Assembly: GCA_963703145.1 (NCBI GenBank)
Contig: OY969793.1
Span: 744,001-808,000 of the forward strand
DNA from: Bog-756 sp963703145
Lineage (GTDB): Bacteria; Actinomycetota; Acidimicrobiia; Acidimicrobiales; RAAP-2
Direction of reading: 5' to 3'
Length of the DNA stretch: 64,000 bases
Made by a program: the position numbers and the translations under genes. Of the stretch, positions 1 to 8,565 are shown in pieces. The notes under the pieces are model-generated. The model ran no database searches, was not told where the DNA came from, and saw only the letters and a list, made by a program, of their open reading frames with translations. The first letter of the stretch is position 1. Each line of letters starts with the position of its first letter.

Positions 1-1
1 C

Positions 2-757
2 CGCAACGCCATCGTGGACGAAGAGGCCTCTGGCGAGCTGCGCATCGGCCAGGGCGTCGTGCTCTACCACCGGGACCTGACCGAGCACCCGTTCCTCACC
101 CTGGCCGACTCGGTGCGCACCGGGGACGACCTCGGCCGGTTCCGGCTGCAGCACACCTGGGGCCAGACCGCCTTCGGGATGCACGGCTCGTTCATCCTGG
201 TCCGCAACGATGTGGAAAAAGAGGTCGGCTTCGACCTCGGCCCGGCGGGCTCGGTCACCGAGGACGCCTGGTGGTCCCTGGTGGAGATGACCAAGGGTCG
301 CCGCTCCCGCTGGATCGACGGCTACTGCCTGGAGCAGTCCACCCGCTCGGTCATGGACTTCGTCAAGCAGCGCCGTCGGTGGTTCATCGGACTGTGCCTG
401 GTGTGCCTGCACGCGCCGGCCCGGCTCTGGCACCGGATCGCCCTGGTGTCGTCGGTGCTGGTGTGGGGCGTGGGCTGGCTGGGCTGGTGGGGGATCAGCG
501 TGGCGGTGATCGTCTTCAACGTCCGCATCCCCTACGTGGTGTTCCTGATCGGGACGGTCTCCCTGACGGCCTATTCGGCCCTCTACGTGCTGGGTCTCGA
601 ATTGAATCTCGAGCAGCGGGGCGTCTCGCCGGCCCGCCGCGTCATCTGGCATCTGCTGCAGTTGGTGTTCCTCCCGCTCTTTTCGCTGCTGGAGGGCTCG
701 GCGGTCGTGTACGGCGTGGTCCGGCCCGACACGAATTTCCACATTGTGAAGAAATAG
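2..757 (+). CDS. Processive GT2 glycosyltransferase, C-terminal part (Egghead-like)
   Basis: The open frame runs off the left edge, so the gene starts upstream. The visible part holds the back half of a GT-A domain: a GSFILVRNDVE segment, an acidic TED catalytic motif (in GSVTEDAWW) and a QRRRW motif, the Q-x-x-R-W signature of processive GT2 enzymes. Three or four hydrophobic helices follow (about residues 140-240), so the active site faces the cytoplasm at the membrane. The order GFDxGPxGSVTED ... KQRRRW resembles the Egghead beta-mannosyltransferase type as I remember it; no search was possible. It likely makes or extends a surface polysaccharide and heads the operon that continues with the next three genes. 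Sugar and linkage cannot be read from the sequence. Confidence 0.85.
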   Translation, partial: RNAIVDEEASGELRIGQGVVLYHRDLTEHPFLTLADSVRTGDDLGRFRLQHTWGQTAFGMHGSFILVRNDVEKEVGFDLGPAGSVTEDAWWSLVEMTKGRRSRWIDGYCLEQSTRSVMDFVKQRRRWFIGLCLVCLHAPARLWHRIALVSSVLVWGVGWLGWWGISVAVIVFNVRIPYVVFLIGTVSLTAYSALYVLGLELNLEQRGVSPARRVIWHLLQLVFLPLFSLLEGSAVVYGVVRPDTNFHIVKK

Positions 758-772
758 GCAGGGGGGCATCCC

Positions 773-2830
773 ATGACACAAGTAGAGAAGACCGGCGGCA
801 ATCTGTCGCCAGACGATCCCGTGGGCGACGGGATCGACCATCCGGCCGCGGAGCCCGTTGTCAACGGCGACGGGGAACACGGTCGAAAGGCCAAGGGCGG
901 ACGCCGATCGAAGCGGAAGAAGGGCACCCGCACCTCGGTGTTCGATCTGCTCGGGAAGTCCAACGACGAACTGTGGGAGATGCCGATGGACATGCACACC
1001 AATGGTGCCGGACCTGCTTCGACCACGATTGAGGAGTCCGGTGAGGAAGGTGCCCCGATTGCCGGCGAGGCCCGACCCGCAACGGATGCCGGCTCCGTCG
1101 AGGGGGCAACGCGGCACACCGAGAGTCGGGCCGCCGGCCACATCGCCGGCAGCCCTGCTTCCAACGGGACGGCATCGGCTGTGACCCCGGCCACGGAAGT
1201 GACTTCAGCCGAGACTGCGTCGAGCGCGGCTGCACCGACCGATGCCTCGTCGACCGCCACAGCCTCGACCGACACAGCCTCGACCGACACAGCCTCGACC
1301 GACACAGCCTCGACCGACACAGCCCCGACCGACACAGCGGCGGTCAAGATTGAACCGATCAAGCCTGGAAGGCCTGCGGTCACCGCGGCGTGGGCGACGT
1401 TGGATGAGGGCCCAGAGACGGTGGAGCCTGTGGTCGACGCCGAGTCGGGGGACCCGTCCGAGCCCGTCGGGCCGAAGGTAGTGGCCACGACTGCTGCACC
1501 CGCCGCTGCCGCGACCGTAGCGACTGCGATCGCCGAGGGACGGCACGATGAGCCAGAGCGCTCGGGGTCCGACCCGGACGAGGCCGGATCGGTGACCGGA
1601 CCCCCGGACACCGAGGCTGCGTCCGAAGACGGCACACCACGGGGACTGCACCGCGTCGGCACCGGCTTCAAGGAGATCGGTACCGGAACGACCGAGGCGA
1701 CCCGGGAACGCCTCGAGGCGCTTCGGCCCCACCTGCCCCAGCGGGCGAAAAAGCTCAGCAACCGTCGCCTGGGCCTCGTCGTGCTCCTGGTGCTCATCGT
1801 GGTGCTGGCCCTGATCGTGGCCGTGGCCGCCTCGGTGGCCGCAGCCATCGGCGGGCCGACCAGCGTGGTGGTGTCGACGGCCCGCCCGGCAGTGGTCCAC
1901 AGCAGTCCCGGTGGCGTGGGCAGCCTGTCGGCATCGCCCCAACATGTGTCGGTGGTCAGCCTCAACGTCACTGGTGTGACCGCGCCGATCGAGGTGACCG
2001 GAGTCGACGTCCTGGCCGGTCAGCAGGTCACCAAGGGGACGCCCCTCCTGCAGCTGAACCCGGTGCCGTTCCAGCAGAACATCCTCCAGGTGCAGGCCTC
2101 CTTGACCCAGGCCCAACAGACCCTGGCCTCGGCCTCGGCCAGCGCCAAGGGCTCCTCCGGGTCGGCCGGTGCCTACCTGGCTGTGCAGGTCCCGACCCTC
2201 CAGGGCCAGGTGGCCATCGACCAGCAGCTGCTGTCCATCGCCCAGGGCAACACCACTTCGTTGACCGCACCCATGACCGGCAGCGTCTCCTACATCAGGG
2301 TGGCGGCCGGCCAGGTCGCCCAGCCCGGCGCCAGCCTGGTCCAGATCATCGATCCCACCACCGTGGACGTGAGCACCGGCATGCAGCTCACCGACCTGCA
2401 GTCGGTGGCGGTGGGTGATTCGGCCACGGTCACGCCCACCGAGCTTCCTGGGGTCCACCTCCAGGGCAAGGTCCTGGCCGTCAGCGCATCGGCAGCCAAC
2501 GGTGGCCTGGAAGGAACCATCGTGGTGGCGGCGGCCAACCGGCCCAACAACCCGATCCCCATCGGCACCCAGGCGTTCGTGACGGTGTCGGCCCCGGTGC
2601 TGGCCGCGGTAACCGTGCCGTCAGTTGCCATTCAGAATGCCGAGCTCAACCCGGCGGTGGCCGTGGTGAAGAACGGCCACGTCACGTTCCAACCGGTGCA
2701 GCTCGGAGCATCGGACTCGAACCGGACCCAGATCCTGTCCGGACTGCGTGCCGGTCAGGTGGTGGCCGTCTCCAACCTCCAGAATCTGAACGACGGCGAC
2801 CAGGTCAAGGCATCCACGAGCGGGACATGA
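773..2830 (+). CDS. HlyD/membrane-fusion-like protein with long disordered N-terminus
   Basis: A 685-residue protein. Residues 1-330 are polar, rich in Ser, Thr, Ala, Asp and Glu, with a KGGRRSKRKK basic patch and a short tandem peptide repeat; this region looks disordered and cytoplasmic. One strong transmembrane helix lies at about residues 330-358. The extracytoplasmic part has the order of HlyD/MFP adaptors: a lipoyl-like half (TGVDVLAGQQVTKGTPLL), a coiled-coil-prone Gln/Ala stretch (ASLTQAQQTLASA), a second lipoyl half (LTAPMTGSVSYIRVAAGQVA) and beta-barrel segments. The family couples an inner-membrane synthase or pump to export; Alg44-type adaptors do this for polysaccharides. The start follows an AGGGGGG ribosome site. 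The stop overlaps the next ATG, so the genes are translationally coupled. A role in exporting the neighbouring GT2 product is inferred. Confidence 0.75.
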   Translation: MTQVEKTGGNLSPDDPVGDGIDHPAAEPVVNGDGEHGRKAKGGRRSKRKKGTRTSVFDLLGKSNDELWEMPMDMHTNGAGPASTTIEESGEEGAPIAGEARPATDAGSVEGATRHTESRAAGHIAGSPASNGTASAVTPATEVTSAETASSAAAPTDASSTATASTDTASTDTASTDTASTDTAPTDTAAVKIEPIKPGRPAVTAAWATLDEGPETVEPVVDAESGDPSEPVGPKVVATTAAPAAAATVATAIAEGRHDEPERSGSDPDEAGSVTGPPDTEAASEDGTPRGLHRVGTGFKEIGTGTTEATRERLEALRPHLPQRAKKLSNRRLGLVVLLVLIVVLALIVAVAASVAAAIGGPTSVVVSTARPAVVHSSPGGVGSLSASPQHVSVVSLNVTGVTAPIEVTGVDVLAGQQVTKGTPLLQLNPVPFQQNILQVQASLTQAQQTLASASASAKGSSGSAGAYLAVQVPTLQGQVAIDQQLLSIAQGNTTSLTAPMTGSVSYIRVAAGQVAQPGASLVQIIDPTTVDVSTGMQLTDLQSVAVGDSATVTPTELPGVHLQGKVLAVSASAANGGLEGTIVVAAANRPNNPIPIGTQAFVTVSAPVLAAVTVPSVAIQNAELNPAVAVVKNGHVTFQPVQLGASDSNRTQILSGLRAGQVVAVSNLQNLNDGDQVKASTSGT
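1261..1335 (+). repeat. 15-bp in-frame tandem repeat (5 copies)
   Basis: Five head-to-tail copies of AGCCTCGACCGACAC; the last has one substitution. They encode a five-residue repeat (about STDTA) in the disordered N-terminal part of the HlyD-like protein. The unit length keeps frame, so copy number could vary without breaking the gene. Confidence 0.9.
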
Positions 2831-4161
2831 GCCTGACCACGGTTGACGTGCCCACCCGGACCATCGGGTGGGCGGGTAGGGGGGCCGGCCGACCAGTTGC
2901 CATGTTCGCTGCCAGCCGGCACGCCCTGGTGGCCCGGTTCGCGGTCGGCATGGTCGCCGCGCTCGGGGCGCTGGCCCTGCCGTGGATCGGGCTCAATCTG
3001 AGTTCCAGCCTGTCGGTCTGGGACCTCGACTTCTCCCTGGGGGCGGTCCCCCTCCTGCACCACCTGAGCTACGGGGTCGCGGTCGGTGCGCTGGCGGTGG
3101 CCGCAGTGGTTTCGTTCGTCCGCGCCGGCGGCCAGGCCACCCGGGTCACCCGCAGTGTGGGCTGGGCCTACCTGGCCCTGGCCCTGGTGTTCGTGGTGAC
3201 CACGCGCATCGCCGGTGGCGCCACCATGTTCACCCTGCAGAACGACGTCAACCAGTCGGCCATCATCAACGGCCAGTTCCTCACCAACAACAACACCCCG
3301 CCACCCACCCAATTCCTCGGGATCAACTTCGACGCCAAGTCCCTGGTCCTCCTCTACGGGCTCCGGTTCGGGTGGTACCTGCTGGTGGTGTCGGGCCTGT
3401 TCTTGGTGGGGAGGGTGGGGCGACCCACCAACCGACCCCAATGGGTGGCAGCGGCCCTGTCGGGCCTGGCCGCCGTGGTGGTGCTGGTCGGACTGCTGCT
3501 GGCCACCCTGGCCCAGGGAGATGTCGACAACGGGATCCAGGCCGTGGCCACCGGACGCCCGGACGCCGGCCAGAGCCTGATCGCCTCGGCCCTCCGCCTC
3601 AACCCCCAGACCGCCTACGACTCAGGGTTGGAGCGCGCCCTCGGCCAGGCCCAGGCCCAGCAGAACCGCACCACCGGTCTGGCCGCCTATGCCGAAGCCG
3701 AGCGCCCAGCGGGCCGGGACCTGACCCTCTTGGAGCAGGCCCAACTGTTCCAGAAGGCGGCCACCACCATCCCGTCAGGCACCCCGGCCGCGGCCGTGGT
3801 GCGGGCCGACCTGATCAGCTTCCTGGCCAACGCCACCATCACGGCCAAGAACCCCAACGTGCTGTCGTTGGTCAAGGGGCAGTTTGATTCGGCGGCGGTG
3901 AGCTTCAGTGAGGGCCGCTTCTACTACCAGGCCGGTGCGACCACGCTGGCCATCTCGACGCTCCAGCGGGCCATGGCCGAGACCTCCAACTCTGAGGTCC
4001 GCTCCCTGGCCCTGACCTACATCGCCCTGGCGTGGCAGCGCCAGGGCAACGAGGCCGCCTTCCGCTCGAACATCACCGCTGCGGTCAAGGCCGACACCCT
4101 CAACGAGAACGTCTACGCCCGTGAGATCTCGACCGGGCTCTACGTGCCGGGGTCGCCGTGA
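2827..4161 (+). CDS. Polytopic membrane protein with TPR-like C-terminal domain
   Basis: A 444-residue protein of unknown family. Five hydrophobic helices lie in the first 230 residues (for example ALALPWIGLNL, VAVGALAVAAVVSFV, AVVVLVGLLLATLA). Residues 235-444 are soluble, helical and Ala/Leu-rich with phrases like AGATTLAISTLQRAM and YIALAWQRQGNEAAF, typical of TPR or Sel1-like repeats. The gene begins inside the stop of the HlyD-like gene (ATGA) and ends inside the GTGA of the next, so it is an integral operon member. By position it could be a scaffold for the glycan synthase and export complex; no enzymatic motif is visible. Confidence 0.7.
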   Translation: MSLTTVDVPTRTIGWAGRGAGRPVAMFAASRHALVARFAVGMVAALGALALPWIGLNLSSSLSVWDLDFSLGAVPLLHHLSYGVAVGALAVAAVVSFVRAGGQATRVTRSVGWAYLALALVFVVTTRIAGGATMFTLQNDVNQSAIINGQFLTNNNTPPPTQFLGINFDAKSLVLLYGLRFGWYLLVVSGLFLVGRVGRPTNRPQWVAAALSGLAAVVVLVGLLLATLAQGDVDNGIQAVATGRPDAGQSLIASALRLNPQTAYDSGLERALGQAQAQQNRTTGLAAYAEAERPAGRDLTLLEQAQLFQKAATTIPSGTPAAAVVRADLISFLANATITAKNPNVLSLVKGQFDSAAVSFSEGRFYYQAGATTLAISTLQRAMAETSNSEVRSLALTYIALAWQRQGNEAAFRSNITAAVKADTLNENVYAREISTGLYVPGSP

Positions 4162-7100
4162 CCGTCCTCGACCGCCCTCTGAAGGGAACCGAGGAGCTCG
4201 ACCTCGACCGCTATGCCCTGCCTGAGCAGATAACCCCCGAGCGGGAGGCCTCGCCCCGCCGGGCCGGCCAGAAACGCTCGGGGAAGATCGGCGCCGGCCT
4301 GGTCCTCATCGTGGTGATCGCCTGGCTGTTCTCGTCGTTCTGGGTGGCGGTCCAGGTGCGGTCACCCCGCCAGCCCTTCACCGCGCCCACCGCCCACCAG
4401 GTATGGGTGCGCTCGCCCGAGTCGGGGTCACGGGCGTTCTTCCGGCTGCGGATCCCCGTCTACGGGGCGCTGCCCCAGAGCGTCACCCTGTGGCTGGAGG
4501 GCTCCCAGGAAAGCACCGGCTTCGTCAACGGCTACGACCTCGCGCCCAGTCCAGTGGCCCCCATCCGCCTCATCGACACTGCCCCGGACATCCCGAAGAC
4601 AGTCCAGACCGTCGACATCCGACCGGCTCTGGTGGTCGGACTCAACGTGGTCGGCGTGGAAGTGGTCAGCTTCAACGGGAAGGCTCCGGCCTTTCGGGCC
4701 CGTGTCCAGGTGCGGTCGGGTGGCCTGGTCCAGAACTACGGGATGTCGCCGTCGGATTGGCGGTCGACCACCAACGCCGCACTCACCTCCCAGCAACTAC
4801 CCGAGTCGGGGATCTTCTCCCGGCCCCGCATCGACGACGGCGATTGGGTGTCGGCAATCCAGAGCTCATCTCGACCCGCCACCGACACGGTGACCGTGGC
4901 ACCGGACTCCTTCACCCAGCCCGCCAACGCCCCCGGGCTGATCGGCTCCTACGGGGCCCGGTCGCTGGTGGCGTCCACCGTCGTCGACTTCCCCGATGGG
5001 TGCACCGAGGGATGGCTCCGCGTCGGGGCCACCGGGCTGTACACCGTCTCCCTCGACGGGAAGGCCATCGCCTCGGGTACGGCCGGGATCAAAGCCACCA
5101 CCCTGCCGCTGTCGGTCTTCGACCTGTGCCCGGTGGCCCGACCGGGCCGTCATGTCCTGACCATCGCCGTCAGCGCCTCCCGCCAGCCGGTCGCCTACCT
5201 GGACGGAATGGTCCGGGCGGGGAACCAGGCGTCATCGTTCTCCACGGGGCAGGGCTGGCGGACCGGGAGCAACGGGTTGACCGGCCACGCGGTTGCCTTC
5301 ATCAGCTCACCGGAGACCACGCTCGGGGTGCTGTTCGCCCGGTCGGTGGCCTCCATCACCGTCCCGTCCGGCCCGCTGCTCATCGACCACCTGGTCCTGA
5401 CCCTGGAACTGCTGTTCGTGGCGCTGGTGGCCCTCATCGTGCTGTGCGCCTTCGGAGTCTCCCTGGTGGCGGCCGTGGGCAGCCTGCTGTGTGGTCTGCT
5501 GCCGGGGTTAGGGCTCTTGTTGATCCTGGCCGAGACCAACCACATCGTCTATGTGCAGTCCCCCTTCCCCAACACGTCCTTCACCCTGAAACTGGTCCTC
5601 GGCCTGGCCCTGCTCGGTGTGATCGTGACCTCGGTGTTCACCATCCGCCGCGCCGCCCGGGAGCGGACCGCCGCATCGACATCGCCACCGATGGAACCGG
5701 CGGGCGCCGGTAGTGGGCACCCCACCGACGTGGTCGGTCTCGCCGTGGCGTCACCCGAGGCGGCGACTGTCGACCCGTCTGCCGCCATGGCCGACCTGGC
5801 GACCGCTCCCTCGGGTGAGCAGCCTCTCCCGCAGGCGGCACGGGTGGGTTGGCTGCGCCAGCACTGGTATGCCGCAGCGACGGTGGCCTTCGGCGGGATC
5901 TGGGCGCTGGCCCAGAGCTTCCACATCATGTTCAACCCGCTGTGGCAGGACGAGCTGTCCAGTCTGGCCGCCGCCCAGGGCATCCGGGCCCACGTGCTCC
6001 CCCAGTGGCCATCAGGCTTCCTCTACTGGAAGTCCGAGCTCTACACCGCGCTGATCGCCGTGGTGGGCGGCGTCGTCCACGACAACCCGGCCGTGCTGCG
6101 GGAGGTGTCCGTCCTGTGGTTCGGTGCCACGGTGGTGCTGTTCGGGTTGCTGGTGATCCCCAAGGTGCTGCCGGGCCGCCGGGTCTATCAGCTGGGCGCC
6201 ACCATCGTCTTTGCCACCGCCCCCTTCGAGATGGGCCACGCCCAGGACATCCGCATGTACCAGATGCTCCAGTGCATCGTGGTGGTGGTGGCCGTCTTGT
6301 TGCTGCGGGCCATCGAGGTGCCGACCACCCGGCGCATCGCCGTGCTCATGGTGGCGGTGGTGGCCATGTACCTCACCCACGAGGAGTCCTTCGGGGTCCT
6401 GGTGGTGATCCCCTTGGCGCTGATCTGTATCGACGGACTGTCCTGGGTCCGCAACTGGCGCTGGTGGGCCTTCGGCGGTGCGGCCGTTGCCGCCATCTGC
6501 GTCCAGCTGGCCCTGGCCCTGTTCACCCACCCGCCGAGCTTCGGGGTGGACCCGAGCGGGGGGCCGCTCGTGTCGTGGTCGCCCCAGCCCTTCTACTACC
6601 TGGCCAACTTCTTCTTCGCCAACTCCTCCTACGGCGCCTCGATCACCATCGTGAGCTTCCTGGCCGTGCTCGGGATCATCATGGGTGTGGTCCGGAAGGA
6701 CGTGCTCCGCCTGTACCTGGCCGCCTTTTGGATCGTGCCCATGGCCATGGTCTCCCTGGTGCTGGCGACCAAGGACACCCGCTACGTCTTCTTGTGCCTG
6801 CCCTTCGTCTTCGCCCTGGCCTCCTGCGGCGTCGTCGACATCATCGACGCCGTCCGGAAGGTGGTGCTGCGAGAGGCCCCGGCCGGTGACCGCCGCATGC
6901 GCCGGGTCTTCGTCGAGGTGTTCGCCGCCCTGTCCATGGTGGCGGTCATGCTGAGCCTCATCGGTGGTCTCAACGACTACGGCACCTGGACCGGGAGCCT
7001 GTTCCACGCCAACGTCTCCCACCGCTGGCTCGACTACCCGACCGCCGTGTCCTACGTGAAGGCCCGCATCGAGCCGGGCGACGCCGTCATCGCCGCGGGC

Positions 7101-7409
7101 ACCCCGAACCTGGTGGGCAACAGCCTCGGGCACGCACCCAACTACTGGATTCCCCCGCACCGCACCGAAACCCTCCTCTACGTGTTCGAGAAGAACGGCC
7201 AGGCCGTCGACACCCAGTACGGGATCCCGACCATCTTCAACGCCACCGACTTCCAGAATGCCCTGGAGGACCACCAACGGGTGTGGCTGATCGGGCCCGA
7301 CTCCGCCATCCGAGGCCTCATCCCGACCATGCGCCGTATCGTGCAACAGCGGTTCATCCTCCAAGAGGACGGGGAGTACGTCTCGGTGTTCTTGGCCACC
7401 AACTACTGA
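4158..7409 (+). CDS. Giant GT-C (GT39/ArnT-like) membrane glycosyltransferase with extracytoplasmic beta domain
   Basis: A 1083-residue protein starting with GTG in a GTGA overlap. It has a short cytoplasmic tail, one helix at about 45-65, then about 300 residues with a jelly-roll or galactose-binding-like composition. A cluster of hydrophobic helices lies at about 410-500, followed by a Pro/Ala linker (500-560). The second half (565-950) has the layout of lipid-phosphate-sugar transferases: a helix followed by NPLWQDELSS, whose acidic pair matches the first-loop catalytic Asp/Glu of the PMT/ArnT/RgtA group, then many helices and a C-terminal periplasmic domain. It probably moves a sugar from a polyprenyl-phosphate donor outside the membrane. 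Such length and a fused lectin-like domain are unusual. Donor and acceptor are unknown. Confidence 0.75.
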   Translation: MTVLDRPLKGTEELDLDRYALPEQITPEREASPRRAGQKRSGKIGAGLVLIVVIAWLFSSFWVAVQVRSPRQPFTAPTAHQVWVRSPESGSRAFFRLRIPVYGALPQSVTLWLEGSQESTGFVNGYDLAPSPVAPIRLIDTAPDIPKTVQTVDIRPALVVGLNVVGVEVVSFNGKAPAFRARVQVRSGGLVQNYGMSPSDWRSTTNAALTSQQLPESGIFSRPRIDDGDWVSAIQSSSRPATDTVTVAPDSFTQPANAPGLIGSYGARSLVASTVVDFPDGCTEGWLRVGATGLYTVSLDGKAIASGTAGIKATTLPLSVFDLCPVARPGRHVLTIAVSASRQPVAYLDGMVRAGNQASSFSTGQGWRTGSNGLTGHAVAFISSPETTLGVLFARSVASITVPSGPLLIDHLVLTLELLFVALVALIVLCAFGVSLVAAVGSLLCGLLPGLGLLLILAETNHIVYVQSPFPNTSFTLKLVLGLALLGVIVTSVFTIRRAARERTAASTSPPMEPAGAGSGHPTDVVGLAVASPEAATVDPSAAMADLATAPSGEQPLPQAARVGWLRQHWYAAATVAFGGIWALAQSFHIMFNPLWQDELSSLAAAQGIRAHVLPQWPSGFLYWKSELYTALIAVVGGVVHDNPAVLREVSVLWFGATVVLFGLLVIPKVLPGRRVYQLGATIVFATAPFEMGHAQDIRMYQMLQCIVVVVAVLLLRAIEVPTTRRIAVLMVAVVAMYLTHEESFGVLVVIPLALICIDGLSWVRNWRWWAFGGAAVAAICVQLALALFTHPPSFGVDPSGGPLVSWSPQPFYYLANFFFANSSYGASITIVSFLAVLGIIMGVVRKDVLRLYLAAFWIVPMAMVSLVLATKDTRYVFLCLPFVFALASCGVVDIIDAVRKVVLREAPAGDRRMRRVFVEVFAALSMVAVMLSLIGGLNDYGTWTGSLFHANVSHRWLDYPTAVSYVKARIEPGDAVIAAGTPNLVGNSLGHAPNYWIPPHRTETLLYVFEKNGQAVDTQYGIPTIFNATDFQNALEDHQRVWLIGPDSAIRGLIPTMRRIVQQRFILQEDGEYVSVFLATNY

Positions 7410-7458
7410 CAGCAGCCGACCGCAGGACAACCGCGGACTACCGCCAGTCCAGCGTCGG

Positions 7459-8565
7459 TCAGCTGGTGGTGGCCCGGGCCGCCGCAGCATGGAGGGCGGC
7501 GGCGTTGGCCGGGTCGACGATATCGCTCCGGTAGATCAGCAGGTAGGTCCCACCCAGGCCGTCGATCCCGTGGTGCAGGTCGTCGGCCAGCCGGTCGCCC
7601 GAGACCCGGGTGGCATCCAGCTGCTCGAGGGCCAGGGGCCGGCCCGCCCACTGCGGACCGAGCTGCTGGGTGCCGGTGAGCCCGTCGTCCTGCAGGCCCC
7701 AGTGGGGAATGGCCGACAACCTGGCCATCACGGCATCGAACCCCTGGCCGCTCCCGTCGAAGAAGGTCCGGTCGACCAGGGGATAGACCGGGGTGGTCGG
7801 GAACGAGGTGGCGAAGAATCCGGCCAGGGTCTCCACGGTGTGCAGCCAGAGCGCGTCGGTGTAGCCGGCGGCCTGCCAGGCGGCGATGCCCCGGGCGGTG
7901 GCCTGGGTCTCGGGGAGGGTCTCACCCCCCATGCCGATGCCCGGCTCGATGAAGGCGAGGTGCGGGTTGCCGTCGAAGTGGGTGCCCAGGGCCGTGACGA
8001 AGGCCCCGTAGTCGGCCAGGTAGGCGGGGTCCCAGTAGACGGGCAGGGTCGCGCCCTGGTCATGGATGCTCCGGGCCCCGTCGGAATACACCCACTGAGG
8101 GGTGCCGTTGGCCGAGGCGGGTGGGTCCCAGCTGGCGGCACCCGAGGTCGACACCCGCAGGACGACCCGCTTGCCGGCTGCCACCCAGGGCGCCATGTCG
8201 CGTTCGATCCGGCCGAAGTCGATGGCGCCCTTGGTCGGCTCGAGCTGGCTCCAGTAGTAGATCAGGACCACACCGGCCAGGTCCGGGTCACCGGCGTCGG
8301 TGGCCGAGTTGGACCCGGCGAACTCGTAGATGCCCCGGAAGCCCGCCGGGGTGGCCGCGGCCCCCGACGGGGTGGTGGTGGTCGTGGCCCGGTGGGAAGG
8401 GACGGTGGTCGAGGTGGTCCCGGTCGTGGCGGAGGTTGCCGCGGTGGCCGAGGTCGCCGCCGACCCGCCGCACCCTGCGGCGAGCAGGGACAGGCCCACG
8501 GCCGTCAGCCGCTGGAGGCCCCGCCTGGCCCGGGTGGTCGACGGGGCCCTCAGCCGGTCAGCCAA
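7459..8565 (-). CDS. Secreted TIM-barrel glycosidase-like lipoprotein (type A)
   Basis: A 368-residue protein with a lipobox signal (LSLLAAGCGGS), a Ser/Thr linker and then a catalytic-type domain beginning FRGIYEFAGS. Motifs YYWSQLEPTKGAIDF, GKRVVLRVST and GIGMGGETLP recall clan GH-A barrels; Glu in the GGET strand and Glu in the late LALEQ strand are candidates for acid/base and nucleophile. I cannot assign a GH family. The same domain forms the second half of the protein at 14491-16340. The TTG start at 8565 overlaps the end of the upstream frameshifted gene by 8 bases, suggesting coupling. It converges with the GT-C gene, with 49 bases between them. Confidence 0.7.
   Translation of the reverse strand: MADRLRAPSTTRARRGLQRLTAVGLSLLAAGCGGSAATSATAATSATTGTTSTTVPSHRATTTTTPSGAAATPAGFRGIYEFAGSNSATDAGDPDLAGVVLIYYWSQLEPTKGAIDFGRIERDMAPWVAAGKRVVLRVSTSGAASWDPPASANGTPQWVYSDGARSIHDQGATLPVYWDPAYLADYGAFVTALGTHFDGNPHLAFIEPGIGMGGETLPETQATARGIAAWQAAGYTDALWLHTVETLAGFFATSFPTTPVYPLVDRTFFDGSGQGFDAVMARLSAIPHWGLQDDGLTGTQQLGPQWAGRPLALEQLDATRVSGDRLADDLHHGIDGLGGTYLLIYRSDIVDPANAAALHAAAARATTS

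Noticed and set aside
898..1400. Phase-variation role for the 15-bp repeat at 1261-1335
   Set aside because: The unit is a multiple of three, so changes in copy number would not switch the frame.
7432..7452. Terminator between the convergent genes at 7409 and 7459
   Set aside because: Only a five-base GGACT/AGTCC stem is present; too weak in GC-rich DNA.
6012..7490. 492-codon minus-strand frame over the GT-C gene, and similar long antisense frames at 24397-26136, 25971-27782 and 46164-48233
   Set aside because: All are rich in Arg, Gly, His and Pro as expected from antisense of GC-biased codons; the opposite strand carries recognised proteins.
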